This document shows, piece by piece, positions 1-13,900 of a DNA stretch of 64,000 nucleotides. Under the pieces are notes generated by a model. The model was given only the letters and a program-made list of their open reading frames with translations, was not told where the DNA came from and ran no database searches. The position numbers and the translations under genes are program-made. The stretch lies in the NCBI GenBank assembly GCA_038501195.1, contig JBBPUQ010000010.1:3871344-3935343 (forward strand). Reading direction: 5' to 3'. The stretch's first letter is position 1, and every line of letters starts with the position of its first letter. The stretch comes from Nemania diffusa (Eukaryota > Ascomycota > Sordariomycetes > Xylariales > Xylariaceae).

Positions 1-790
1 TAATATATATTTAAAATAAAAAAAAAATTAAAAATTAATTTTAAATTAAATTAAAATTAAATTTTTATATATAAATATAAAATTTATTTTTTAAATAAAA
101 AAAAAAAAACTAATTATAATTATTAAATTTTTAAAATAAAATTAAAAATATATATTAAATATTTAATAAAATATATAATAAAAAATTTATATAAAATTTA
201 AATTTTTTATTTATAAAAAATAATTTTAATAAAAAATATTAAATTTAATAAAAAAGTTTTTTATAATAAAAAATAAAAATATTTTAAAATTAAAATTTTA
301 AAAATATAAATAAATAAAATTAAATTAAATAAATTTAAAAATATTATAATTTTAAAAATTTAAAATTTATAAAAATTTATAATAATAATAAATTAAAAAA
401 TAAATAAAAATATTTTAAATAATTATAATAATAATATTTAATTTATTAATAAACTTTTTAATATTTATTTAAAAAAATAAAATTTAAAAATAAATATAAT
501 TATAATAAAACTAATTAAAAAATTTATTAAAAATTATATATTTTAATTATAAAAACTTTTAATTTTTTAATAAATATTTAAATTTAAAAAATAATAAAAT
601 AATATAAAAATAAAAGTTAAAAAAATAATTTAAAATAAAATAATAATATTTTTAAAAAATAAAATATTTTAAATTTTTTAAATTAATATATAAAATATTA
701 AAAATAAATTAAATAAAATTTTATAATAATATAAATATTAAATTATATTTAAAATATTAAATAAATTATTTTAAATAAAATATAAATATT
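1..790. other. AT-only, RIP-saturated DNA at the left edge
   Basis: This stretch consists almost entirely of A and T, with only a handful of G or C bases in 790. It has no credible open frame and no recognisable motif. The composition matches DNA in which nearly every mutable C:G pair has been converted to T:A, as repeat-induced point mutation does in ascomycete repeats. What it originally was cannot be read. Confidence 0.7.
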
Positions 791-1091
791 ATTAATAAAA
801 CTTTTTATATATATATATATATATAAATTTAAAATAATTTATAAAGTTTAAAATTTATTTTTAAATTTTAAAGTTTTATATTAATTTATATATATATTTT
901 ATAAAAAAAAATATAATTAAAAAAATTATATATAAATTATTTATATATATATATATATAAAACTTATGAATTTTATAAATTTTAATAAATTTTTATATTT
1001 TTTATTTATTTAATTATTTAATAAAAGTTTTAATTTAAATTTTAATTATATATATTTAATATATATATATAAATTTTATTAAATTATTAAT
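791..1091 (+). repeat. R2 repeat, copy A (LTR-like, heavily mutated)
   Basis: About 301 bp beginning ATTAATAAAACTTTTT, homologous over its full length and in the same orientation to 6,351-6,652. Differences between the two are mostly C/T and G/A, and this copy is the more AT-rich. Two direct repeats of equal length about 5.3 kb apart suggest the long terminal repeats of one retrotransposon, but no coding motif survives between them, so the LTR reading is an inference. Confidence 0.6.
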
Positions 1092-4000
1092 TTTATATTA
1101 AAGATTTTTTTTTTTATATAATAATTTTAATTTTAATATTAATTAATTTTTAATTATTTTTTTTACTATTTAATTAATTTATATATATTTTTATTTATAT
1201 AATTAATTTATTTATATTAATTAATTTTTTTAATATTTAATTAAATATTTTTTTTATATAAATATTTATTAAATTATTTTTATTATTAATTTATTATATT
1301 TTTATAATTTTATAATTTTTATATATTTTTTAAAATAATATAATATTAATTATAAATTGCTTTTTTTATATAATTTTTAATTTAATTAAATATTTATATA
1401 AAATTTTAAAATTAATATATATAATTAATAATATAATTAATAATTTTATTATATAAATAATTTTTTAAAAAGTTATATTTAATATAATAATATAATTAAA
1501 TTTATTAATTATATTATATAATTTATTTATTAATATATTATATATAATTTATTTATATTTAATTAAATTTTAATAAATAATATTATTTTTAATTATAAAA
1601 ATATTTTTTATATAGTTTTTATTAATTAATATAATTATAAATTTAATTTAAAAACTTAAATTTTTATTGTTTATAAATATTTTATTAATAAAAATAAAAA
1701 TTTTTATATAATTAAAATTTAAAAATATATAATATAGTTTTTATTATATATTATTAATTTGCTATTATATTTATATATTTAATATTTTAATATTATTTTT
1801 TAATAGTTTTTAAATTTATATAACAATTAATAAATTATATAATATTTTTAATTAATATATTAATATAATATATATATTTTAAATTTATTAAATAATATAT
1901 TATTAAAAATAATTTTTTATATAAAAATTAATAATATATAATTGTTTAATTTATTTTTATTAAATAAAAATTTTTTTTTATTTATTTATTTAAATTATAT
2001 TTTTATTAAATTTAATAAAATATTTAAATATTAATTTTATTTTTAATTTTATATAAAATAATAGCTTAATTTTTTTTTATATAAAAACTTTTTAAATATA
2101 ATATTAAAAATATTATTTATTTAAAGTTTTATAATTATAAATTTATTAAGTTTTATTTTTAATATATAATAAATATAAATTATATATAAATATTTTTATA
2201 TTTAATTTTAAATAATAATATTTATAATAAATTTTATATTAATATAATAGTTATATAATTTAAAATATAATATTTATTAAATATTTATTTTTTAATTTTT
2301 TTAATAAATAAATATAAATTCTTTGATTTAATTTATTATATAATTATATATATATTTAAAAAATATTTTATAGTTTTATATATATATTATAATTTTAAAT
2401 TAATAATAATTTTAAAGTTATAATAAACTATTAATTTATATATTAAATTATTAATATTTATATATAAATTTAAACTTTGTTATTATTTTTATAATTTTAT
2501 ATAATTAATTTAAACTTTTTATATAGTTTAATTATTTTATTTTTAATTTTTTATATAAATTTAATTTAAAAATCTTTTATTTAATTATATTAATTTAAGT
2601 TATATTATATAAATTAAAATATATTTTAAATTATTAATATATTTATTTTAATTATATTTAATTATTTAAAAAATATATTAAATATAATAATTATTTTATT
2701 TTATTTTAATTATATAATTAAAATATAATTATTAATTTTTTTTAATATAAAATATTAGTTATTAATAAATATAAATAACTTTTTTAATTTATTTTTATAT
2801 TAAAATTATAGCTATTTAATAATTTAAAAAAAATTATATAAAAAATTATTTTTTTTATATAATAAATTAAATATAATTTTTTATTAATAATATAATTTAA
2901 TTTATATATAACAAAATTTAGCTAATTTATTTATTATATTAATTATAATATTATAATTTTTAATTATAAAAATTTTATATAGTTTTATTTAGCTTTTATA
3001 TTTTTTTTATATTATAATTTTATTTTAAATTAATAAAAAAAATATTTTATATAATAATATTAATTTATTTTTAATTTATATAACTTAGTTAATATTAACT
3101 TTTATATAAATATTTTTTAATATTTTTATAATTTTTTATATAGCTTTTATTTTTTAAATAATTTTTAACAAAAAAAATAAATTACTATTAATTTTAAAAT
3201 AAATTTTAAAAACTAATAAAATAAATATAAAACTATTTAATTTAGTTATATTATTTAAAACTTTTATAATTATTTATAATATTGTTTTTTTATTTATATA
3301 ATAATTAATTTTTTTATATAAAATATTAAATATATAATAAAATAATATATATATTTATTTGACTTTTTTAATAATTTAATATGCTTTAATAAATATTTTT
3401 TTATATAAAATTCTAATTAATTATATATTATTATAAAATTTTTTAAACAAAAAATTTATATCAAAGTTATATATAATATAATTAAATAGTTTTTAATATA
3501 TTAAAATTTAATATTAATATAATATATTTTAAATATTATATATATTTAAAAACTTTAAAAATTTAGCTATTTAAAACAAAATATTTATATTAATTATATA
3601 TAAAATTAATTATTTGTTAATTTAAATAATATTAATAATAATTTTATAATTAAAATTATATTTATTTTTTAATAAAAATTTAAATTTTTTTAAAATTTAG
3701 TTATATAATTAATAATAATAATAAAACTTTTTAATTTTTTAAAATATTAAAATATTAATATTATTATTTTAGTTTTTTATAATAATTTTATAAATTTTTT
3801 TATATAAAAATATTTAAATTAATAATATAACTTTTAAAGTTTTTATTTTATAAAATAATTTATAATTTTTAATTAATTAATATTAAAAAATAAATATTTT
3901 TATTTTTATATAATTAATATTATTATATTATTTTATTATATAATTATATTTTATATATTATTAAAATAAATATATAATCGATTTATATTTTATAATAACA

Positions 4001-6012
4001 ATAAAAATAAAGTTAATATATTTAAAATATAAAATTTAATTAATTTAATCGATATTAAAATTATTATAATATTTATAACTTTAAAACTTTTAATATTATT
4101 AAATTAAATTGCTATATTATTTAAAGTTTAATTTATTAATATAAAAAAGTTTTTTTATATAAAAGTTTTAGTTTAAACTTTTTTAATAGTTAAAATTTTA
4201 ATTATATTAATATTTTATAAAATATTTTAATATTTTATATTATATTAATTATTTAAATAGAAATTATTTAATATTAATATTTAGTTTTAAATATATATTT
4301 AAATTTTTTTTATTATATAATAAAAATATATTAAATTTATTAAAAATTAAACTGTTTTATTTTAAATTTTAAAATTTAAATTATTATTAAATTTATTATT
4401 ATATAAAAAATTTTTATTATTTTTATAATTTAATATAAATATATTATATTTTTTATATAATAAAATTTTTTATTTTAAAATATTATATATAATAAAATAT
4501 TGCTTTTTTATTTTTGATTTTTTTTATTAGTTATAATTAATAAATTAATAACTAAACTTTTTATAAATAAAATATTTTTTGTTATTTTTATTATTTTTAT
4601 TATATAATTGTTATAATTTTTAATAAAAAATTTTTTTAAAGCTATAATTATATAATTGTTTTAACTATTTAATATTATATTATTTGTTAATAAAATAAAT
4701 ATTTGTTATATAATAGTAATTTATTTTTTAATTTAAAAAAATTTATAATATTATTTATAAATTAAAAAATAAAGCTTTATATATAAATTTTTAACTAATT
4801 AAAACAAATTTAAACTTAAATATATTAAAATATATTTATATAATTGCTATATAAAATAGTATTTTTTTATAATAGCTAAATTTTAAAATATATTATATAA
4901 ATTAAAACTTATTAATTATAGTTTTTAATATTTTAAATATTATTTTTATTAAATTATTTTATTTTATTTATATAAAAATAATAATAATTTAATCGATTTA
5001 ATATTAATTATAATTAATTATTATATTAAAATAATTATTAAATATTATATAAATTTTGTTTTATTTATATATTAAATTAATATAATTAAAATAATATTAT
5101 TTAATTTTTTTTTAATATAAAAAAAAATATTATATAATATTGTTTTTTAATAATTTTAAGTTAATAATATATTAAAATAAAAATTTAAGCTTTATTATAT
5201 AATATATTATATAATTTATTATTATAGTTTTAATTAAATTATTATATTTTAATAAATATAATAAATTAAACTATTATAAATAATTTAAATAAAAAAAAGT
5301 TTATATAATTAATTTTTATATATAAATAAAAATATAAAATATATAATATAAATTTTTAAATTTCTATTTATATAAAAAAATTAAATATTTAATTATTAAT
5401 ATTAAATACTATATAATATATTAATATTATTAGCTTTAATATAGTTAGTTATAATATTAAAAGATTTATTTATATAACTATTAATTTTAATATATTTGCT
5501 AGTATAAATATTGAAGCTATTTATATAAATATATTATTATTTGATTTTTTTTCGTTGTTTTTTGCTGAATTTTTTAAAAATATATATAAATCAATTATTT
5601 AATATTTTTTTATATACTTTGATATTTTTGTTATATTCAACTATTATAATAAATATTTATTTAAATATATAACTAATATTTATAAATATAAATTTTGTTC
5701 AACTATTAAAATTTATTATAAATATTTATATAAATTATTTGTTTTTGATTTTTAATCATATATATTTTTTTAAATATTATATAAAATATATTGATAATTA
5801 TATTAAAATAATTATATTATTTAAATCAATTATAATATTTTAATATTTAAAGTCAGTTTTGCTTTTTTATTTAAAAATGTTGATACTGCTTTTTTTAGTT
5901 ATATTTTTATATAAAAATAAATATAATTTTTTATTTAAAAATTTAAAATAGTTATTTTTAGCTGTTACAGCTGCAGCTGCTATAGCTAATTTTGTTACAA
6001 ATCTTAATATAG

Positions 6013-6051
<39 letters not shown>

Positions 6052-6350
6052 AAGTTAAAAAATAAATAAATAAATAAAATAATTAAAAAATTAAATATAT
6101 AAAATAGCTTATAATTTTATTGATTTTTATATAAAAATAACTAAATTATTATATAAAAAATCACTTTAATTTTGCAATATTTAAACTTTTTTTATTTAAT
6201 AGTTAATTTAACTCTTTTTTTTTTAATCGATATAAATAGTAGTTTATTTTTTATACAAAAAATAAAAAATTAAATATAAAAGCTATTTTATAACTAAACT
6301 TTGTTTTTATATTTTGTTAATTTATAATTATATTTTATAATTATTAATTA
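1092..6350. pseudogene. Interior of a probable RIP-destroyed retroelement
   Basis: No open frame survives. From about 1.1 to 5.4 kb the sequence is nearly pure A/T. From about 5.5 to 6.05 kb more G and C persist, including a GCTGTTACAGCTGCAGCTGC stretch, and a run of 30 A residues lies at 6,017-6,046. The flanking R2 copies suggest an LTR element, whereas the poly(A) run would fit the 3' end of a non-LTR element inserted there. No protein family can be identified. Confidence 0.4.
6017..6046 (+). repeat. Poly(A) tract, 30 A
   Basis: An uninterrupted run of 30 A follows a segment visibly richer in G and C than its surroundings. It could be the tail of a retroposed element or a simple homopolymer in AT-rich DNA; no target duplication was identified. 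Confidence 0.8.
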
Positions 6351-6652
6351 ATATTAATAAAACTTTTTTTATATATATATATAAAAAAATTCAAAGTAAT
6401 TTATAAAGTTTAAAGTTTATTTTTAAGTTTTAAAGTTTTATATTAATTTATATATATATTTTACAAAAAAAAATACAATTAAAAAAGTTATATATAAGTT
6501 ATTTATATATATATATATATATAATTTATAAGTTTTATAAATTTTAGTAAATTTTTATATTTTTTATTTATTTAGTTATTTAATAAAGATTTTAATTTAA
6601 GTTTTAGTTATATATACTTAGTATATATATATAAATCTTATTAAATCATTGA
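6351..6652 (+). repeat. R2 repeat, copy B (LTR-like)
   Basis: About 302 bp, direct copy of 791-1,091, with more G and C retained (for example AAATCTTATTAAATCATTGA where copy A has only A and T). Reverse-complement relatives occur at 23,443-23,720 and 24,541-24,695, so R2 is a dispersed family. The differences are dominated by transitions, as expected of RIP. Confidence 0.65.
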
Positions 6653-9600
6653 TTTAATAAATATATATATAAAATAAATTTATTAGTTTTATATATAAAT
6701 AAATATATTTAAAAAATAATATTTAAAAAATTAAAAAATAATAATAAAAATTATATAATTTTTATAACTATATTTTATAAAAAAAATAAAATATATTTTT
6801 AAAAAATAATTTTTAATAATTTTTTTTAAAAATTTTTATATTTAATTAATTAAAAATTTTATATTAAAAAAATTAAAAATATAAAATATTATATATAATA
6901 TTTATAACAATAATAAATTAAAAAAAAACTATATATTTAAATATAATATTTTAAAAATTTTATATTTATAAAAATAATTTTTTAAAATTATTATTTAAAA
7001 GCTAAAAAAACTTTTTTAAATATTTAATTAATAAATTATTTAAAACTAATGTTTATAATAAATATAAATAACTAAAAAATAATAAAACATTTAAAATTAT
7101 TTTTATATAAAATATAAAAAACAATTTATTTTTATTAAAGTAAATATTTATATATAAATTTAATAAAAATAGTTTTTTAAATATATATAAAATATATTTA
7201 ATTATTAAAAATAACTTTTAAAAAAAAATATATTTTAATTAATTTATATAATTATATTTATAATTAAAATATTTAAATTTATAATAATATTAATAGCAAT
7301 TTTTAATTTTAAAATTAAATAATTTAATATAATTAAAATATTTTTTAATATATTAAAAATTAATAAAACTTTTATAAATATATAATTTTTAAAAAACTTT
7401 AATTAAAATAACTTAATTAATAAATTTAATAAAATATTATATAGTTTAAAAAACTTTTTATTACTATAATATAAAAAATTTATTAAAATATTTAAAGTTA
7501 ATATAATAATAATTGTAAAAAAAAAATTTTATTTATTTTATATTTAAAAATATATAATATTTATTATATTTTATATAAATAATTTTTTTAATTTTATATT
7601 ATAAAACTTATAAAAAAAAAGCAAAAAAAATTATTTTAAATATTAAAAAAACTTATAAATTTAAAAATTAAAATAATTTAAAATTATTTTTAAAAAATAA
7701 TTATATTAATATATAATAAATATATTAATAAAATTATAATATATTATAAATTTAATAATTAAAATTAAGTTTTTATAATATTGCTTTTAATAAAAAAATT
7801 TAAAAAATATTTAAAAAATATAATAAAAGTAAAAATTAAATTATATTAAAAACTGATTAAATTAATTTTATATATAGCAATATTTTTAAAACTAAATATT
7901 ATATATATAATAATATAATTTTTAAAATTTTTAATTAATTTTAGTTTTATATATTATAAAACTATTTATTAAATAATTTAATATTTATATATAATATATT
8001 TTTTCGAAATTATATATAAAATATAAAACTATAAAACTTAAACTTTTTTAATAATAAAAAATGCTTTATTTATAAATAATTATAAAATTTATTACTTTTT
8101 ATATAAATATATTATATTATTATTTAAAAGTATAATTTTATAAAAACTTATTTATTAAAATATTATATTTATTTTTATTATAAAAATAAAAATAAATATA
8201 ATTAAACTTATTATAAAAAAAATAATAACTTTTAAAAAGCTATTTTATAATTTTATTTTAAAACTAAATAAAATATAAACAATTTATTTAAATAATATAT
8301 AAATAATTAAATTAATAATAAATAAAAATAAAAAAATAAATATTAAACTTAAATATATAAATATATAAAATATATAATTATATTAAAAATATTTTAAAAA
8401 AAGCTTTAAAATAATATATTTTTTTATTAATTAAATATTTGCTAATAAATTAATTAAAAATTTATTATAAATTTAATTTAAATATTTTTAAGTTTTTATT
8501 AATTTTAAAAATATAAATTATATTTATAATATAAGTTTAAAAAATAAATAAAAAAAACTTTTTAATTATTTATTAATTTATAATAATTAAAATAATTAAA
8601 AAAAAAAAAAAAAAAAAATTAAAATAAATTATATTAATTTTTATTTATTAATATTTTTAAAAAAAATATATAAAATATAAAAAAAAAAAAAATATAAAAA
8701 TATATAATATAATTATATAATAAAATATTAATAATATTAATAATATAAATAAAAAAGTTATTAATAATAAAAATATTAATAATATTAAAAAAAAAAAAAA
8801 TAAAACAGTTAAAAAAATAGTTAAAATATAAAAAGCAAATAAAAATTTAAACATATAAATAATTTAATAAAAAATATAAAAAATAAATATAAATATAAAT
8901 AATAAAAAAATAATAATAATAAACTTTTTTTTATTTATTTTAAAAACAATTTAAAAAATATTATAAAAATAAAAAAATTTTTATATAAAAACTATTAATT
9001 AAAAATTATTATAATAATTTTAAAAAATATTAAAATAAAATTGATAATTTAAAAAATTTTAAATTAAATAGTTATTATAAAATAATAAATAAATAATACT
9101 ATATAATTTATATTATATTTATATTTATTAATATAATATTTTAAATATATATAAATATAAAAAATATATATATAAATATATATATATATTTTAAAAAATA
9201 TTTATAATAATGTTAATTATAATTAATTATATTAAAATATATATTATTTTTATATTTAATAAAAATAACATTTATATAATAGTAATATAAAATTATATGT
9301 TTTTTTTTTTAAGCATAATATAAATAATAATATTTATTAAAATATAAATATAAACAAATGTTTAATAAACTATAAAGTTTAAAATATTATATTAAAAAAA
9401 AAAAAGCAAAAAAATTATTGTTATTATTATTATTAATAATAATAAAAATATAAAAAATATAAATAATAAAACAAATAATAACATTTGTATTAATAGTATA
9501 AAAATTTTAATAATTATTAGTTAAAACTAAAAGCAAAAAAAACAAAAAATATTTAAATATGTTTTTTTTTTTTAAAAAAAAAAACTAAAAAAAAAAGTTT

Positions 9601-10454
9601 TTGAAAAAAAATTAAAAATAATAATAAAAAAAAATAAAACTGCTTTTTAAAAATATTAATATATAATTAATATTTTATAATATAAAATTAAAAAATTATT
9701 TATTATATTAAAATATTATAATAAAATAATATTATTTAAAGTTTTAATTAATATAAAAACTTTTATAATTAATTTAAAAGTTTTATAAAATATATATTAA
9801 TAATAATAACAATATTTATAACTATAAATTAATTTTAAGTTTATTTATATAAAAAAAAAGTTTAAAAATTATAACTTATAAATAAATAAAAATAAAAAAA
9901 AAAAAAAAAAAATAAAAAAAATTAATTATTTTATTAGTTAATTAAGTATATAATAATTAAATAATTTTAAAAATATATTTATAAATTTAAAAAAATAACA
10001 TAAAAAAAAAAAAAAAAAATTAAAATTGTTTTATAATTAATTTATATTAAAAATATTAAAATATTAAAAATAAATTTATTTTATATATAAAAAAAAAATA
10101 TATTTTTTTTGCAATTGCTAATTTAAATTTATTAAATATATTATATATTTAATTAAACAATAAAATTGCAATTAATAAATATATATAAATATAATTTTAT
10201 TATTTAATAATTTTATAATTAAAATATAAAAAATATATTAATATAATAATATATTAAAAAAAATATATTTTTAGTTTTTCTTTTATAAAAATTAATTATT
10301 TAAAATATATAAAACTATTAAAATTGTTTAAAATATATTTTTATAAAAATTTTAAAATATAAAATTGAAAAAATTATTATTTATTTTTTTTATTAATATA
10401 TATAAAAAAAAAACAACTAAACAATTTAAAACAATTTAATTAAAAAATATATAA
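6653..10454. other. Near AT-only region without genes
   Basis: Almost pure A/T with isolated G and C, several homopolymer A runs (for example near 8,600, 9,900 and 10,000) and a short ATT/AAT trinucleotide run near 9,420-9,445. The few open frames here are composed of Phe, Ile, Leu, Tyr, Lys and Asn only, as chance frames in AT-only DNA are, and none is accepted. Confidence 0.65.
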
Positions 10455-10841
10455 TAATATAAATAAATTTAATAAAACAAACTTAAAAAGTTAAATTATA
10501 AAATTTATTTAAATAAATTTATTTAATAAAAAAACTTAAAAAAAAACTTTTATAAAAGTTTTTTTATTATTTATAATATTATTTATTAAAATTATTATTT
10601 ATTATAAACATTTATTATTATAAATAAACAAAAACAATTTTAAAATTAAAACTTAAATATAAAATATTAAACTTGATTTTAATATTTACTAAAAATATAT
10701 ATATATATATAAAGTTTAAAAATTAAAAAGTTAAAGTAACTAGAATATTAAGTAAATTTTACTTCAATATATTTTTTAAAATCGTTTTAGTTATATTGGT
10801 TCAATTCTATTTGCTAAGCTTGATCGTACTTTTATATATAA
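10455..10841 (+). repeat. R1 repeat, left copy (387 bp)
   Basis: Homologous in direct orientation and without evident length change to 23,057-23,442. The differences are almost all C-to-T or G-to-A. The left copy reads CAAACTTAAAAAGTTAAATT where the right reads CGAGCTTAAAAAGTCGGGTT, and TTATTATTTAT where the right has CCACTGCTTAC. Some positions are mutated in the right copy instead, so both were hit. It lies immediately downstream of the fusion gene's stop codon and marks the left edge of the GC-balanced island. It is probably a small mobile element. Confidence 0.75.
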
Positions 10842-10917
10842 CAAAACTTATATGTTTAATGCCCTTTTATAATCAGAACATATTATATAATCTACGTATA
10901 AACAATGAAAAAACAGT
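10842..10917. other. 3' flank of the fusion gene, isochore boundary
   Basis: About 75 bp in which composition changes abruptly from AT-only repeat to balanced coding DNA. The gene's TGA (complement of 10,918-10,920) is followed on the minus strand by AT-rich sequence that must hold the transcript's 3' end. No unambiguous polyadenylation signal could be chosen among many AT-rich candidates. Confidence 0.5.
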
Positions 10918-13900
10918 TCAGAATGTTGGCGCAATGTGTGCCCGTTCCTCCAATCCCTTCAGCCTAAATGTGCGCAGCGAATTTGTGCTAGCAGCCGAGA
11001 CGTGCCCTCGTGTGCCCGAAACAGATCTGGCTCGACTGACCAAGGTACCAGCTACGGACCTAGACGATGGAACGATGTTGTCCGATGACCCCGCCGTGTT
11101 ACTTCGTGTGCGCGAGTTGAGTTGCCCCATGAAAGTACCGAGCGCCATCTGCGCATTTGACTGTCGTTGCGGTGGGAGGTGACCCAAAGGCGGTGTGGGC
11201 GGATTTCCCCTGACTACGGGGTAATACACGCTCCCGGTGGGCGAACCGGAGCGCAAACCGTGTCTTGAGCTGGAGCGATGACGTTGTTGCTGCTGGAGCT
11301 TGCTGAGAAGCATCTCGGCAGACGGAGACGCGGCTGACGTGTGTGCGCGCGACCGGCTGGAGGCCCGGCTTTGGGGCGGGCTAGGAACCCTGCTGTTCAT
11401 CACATCTATTCCTAATGTGCCTTCGAGGCTTTGATTGGACGTCATGGCGAGCTGGGAGATCGCTTGCGATGTCTGTCTCAGCTCGTCAAAGCTCATCGCC
11501 GATGCAGGTAGTTTGCTCAGCCTCCTAATCGCTTTGTTGTTCCTCTCGACGAAGCTGCTCATGACTTTCAGAGCATTCGCGTTCTCTCGGGTGGCCAAGG
11601 CACTGGCATCCCCAGTACTTCTACCCCGGGTCTGGTGCACTGCGTTAAGATTTGTTGGGGCTTGGGACCGCGTGCTGTGATACGGTACCGCTTGTTGATT
11701 GGAGACTAAGCTGGCTTGCACTTGTGACATGACTCTCTCGAAGCCAACGTTCTGATTCTCATTGCTGCGGGACACATAGGGCGCCGAAGATTGCCCGTTT
11801 TGCAGCACATCCGTTTCCATCTTATGTGATAAAACAAAAAAGCTGCCATCGCCGATCATGCGGCGAACGAGCGTCCACCTCGTCCGAGCTGGATTGCTTT
11901 CGAGTTCGGGATGGTATATCGACTGCTGTGCTAATTGGGCGTAGAAGACGCCAAGCCGTCGAGACATTCGATCGAGAATCTGAAGAAGAAAGGTGCAGAG
12001 CGCATTGAGCCTGTGACCCTCAAAATCGGCATCGGCTCCCTCATTAGGTAAGGAATATGTTGTGGCGATGTTATCGAAAGCATCCATGCCGTTACAGGCT
12101 TCTTGGCGTATATCCTCTAGTAACTCGATATCCAACTCTACGCTCTTCGATGCGTATGCAAATACACCACGATCCTGAAAGCGCAACGAGCTCTCCTTAT
12201 CGGATATCAACTGGCCAACTAGAGCCAGCTCCTTGGTACAGGTGACGGCATCGATACCAGTCTTCGCCCGAACTATTGCGCCCAGGATGTCAGGAACCTG
12301 GATCTGAGCACTTGGATGGCTTGAATTGGCCAAACTGAACGATAGCTTCAGGACGATTTCCTGTAACTTGGGTCCGAAAAGAGCAGCAAATCCTCCCTGT
12401 AAGAGACGGCTTTGGTAAGCGTAGAAGGTCCGCACAGCAAGCGTGCTTGGAAGATTCTCTTGTAGCCAGATATTGTTGCTACCGGCCGGATCGTGCGATG
12501 ATGAGGAGTCTGACGATGCACCCATGATCTCGTACATTTCAAATTGGTGAGCCACTAATGTCTCGACAGTCGATCGTAGATACGCCGCCCATGAAGCGTA
12601 TAATGGGGTTATCTCGTCGTGATCGCTCTGAAAATCAGGTTCCGGGGAAAGGTGCCCTACAAAGTATTTCGTGAGTAGACTTGCGACCTCTGGGTTATTC
12701 GTGTGTGCGAGATTATCAAATGATTTGGTGCAATCAACACCGGCGTTTGACTTGATAATCATCGTTCCTCCGGGGTGCATAGGACAGAAATCCGTAACGT
12801 CATATACGCTACCGTGAACTCCTATCCACATCTTAGAGCCGGGTCGATGACCAGTATGTAGGGCAAGCTGTGACATGGCAATGGTGGGCAGGTTGCATGG
12901 CAGTGGCTTCGGAGTCATAAACACATCAAGCATGAATCTACGCTCCGCAAAGGCTCTATCGACGATAAGGTCGACCTTCTCCATCGTGGCTGTGCAATGG
13001 GTATAGACAGCCTTACGAACACCATTGATAACTGAATCAAATACTGACACGGAACCACAGACGTACAGGTACCCGCCAAGACCTCCCTGCTTCTTAGACA
13101 TGACAAGTTCCGAAATGGTAGCACCTTGTTCCTGTATAAGAACATCGATATAACGGGGAGGAGTAGGCCGCTCAACAAGGTCATGGAGATAGGGGTCATG
13201 GGCAAGACCTCGTGTGTCTCGCGAGAAGGCGAGATGAACTTCCATGAAACCGGCATTCACATACTCGCGCAGCTCTTCCTCAAAACAAAACTTTTCTCGC
13301 GATTGTACACCAAGATAGAGGTAATTTTTACCTCCTGAGAGGCCCCCTTTGGCGAAGCGAGACTGCCAAAAGCTCCGAAATGGCGCGATACCGCTACCAC
13401 CGGCAAAAAAGGCACATGGGGCCATCGTGTCTAGAGGAAGTTGAAAGGCAGCTGGGCGCGACACGCCAAAGATAATCTCCTCATCATCCATCATCTCGGA
13501 GGACGGCCATGGGTTTAGGAACCCACTGGACACACCTGCACGGGAGATGTCTTCGTGTCCCGAGAAAGTAGAGCAAAGCTTGTATTCCGCTCTTGAAACT
13601 GCAAGGTCCACGGTGCTTGGGAGGAGTTCTTCAGTGTAGCTTGCGATGGAATATGTGCGCGGGACTTCTAGGGTAATCAAGTCACTCAGCCAGGTGATGC
13701 TGTCGAGATTAAATGTCTTGTCCCAAATCTGAGGTGGAGTGTCCATCAAAGCGCTTTGGAGGAGATCACCTAGGGACCCGCGTACAGGCCACTCGTTTGT
13801 GCCCAACACTTGCAAGACTGTATTAGAGGAAGCACGTAGTAGGCTATGGATCTTCAAAGCAAGTTCTTTGGTGATCGGTGCAAGGTGTCCGCGACGAAGG

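Noticed and set aside
8657..8854. Open frames in AT-only DNA (also near 44.4, 46.1 and 47.6 kb)
   Set aside because: Composed of Phe/Ile/Leu/Tyr/Lys/Asn only; expected by chance when G and C are absent.
1..10454. Mitochondrial origin of the AT-rich DNA
   Set aside because: No mitochondrial genes or tRNAs are recognisable, repeats diverge by RIP-type transitions, and AT-only DNA continues to a nuclear telomere on the other side.
10795..10812. GGTTCAATTC in R1 as an RNA polymerase III B box (tRNA or SINE)
   Set aside because: No convincing A box or cloverleaf at the right distance, and the word is mutated in the right copy.
10796..11182. 128-codon plus-strand open frame
   Set aside because: It starts in the R1 repeat and runs antisense through the end of the fusion gene; it is a shadow of the real minus-strand coding sequence.
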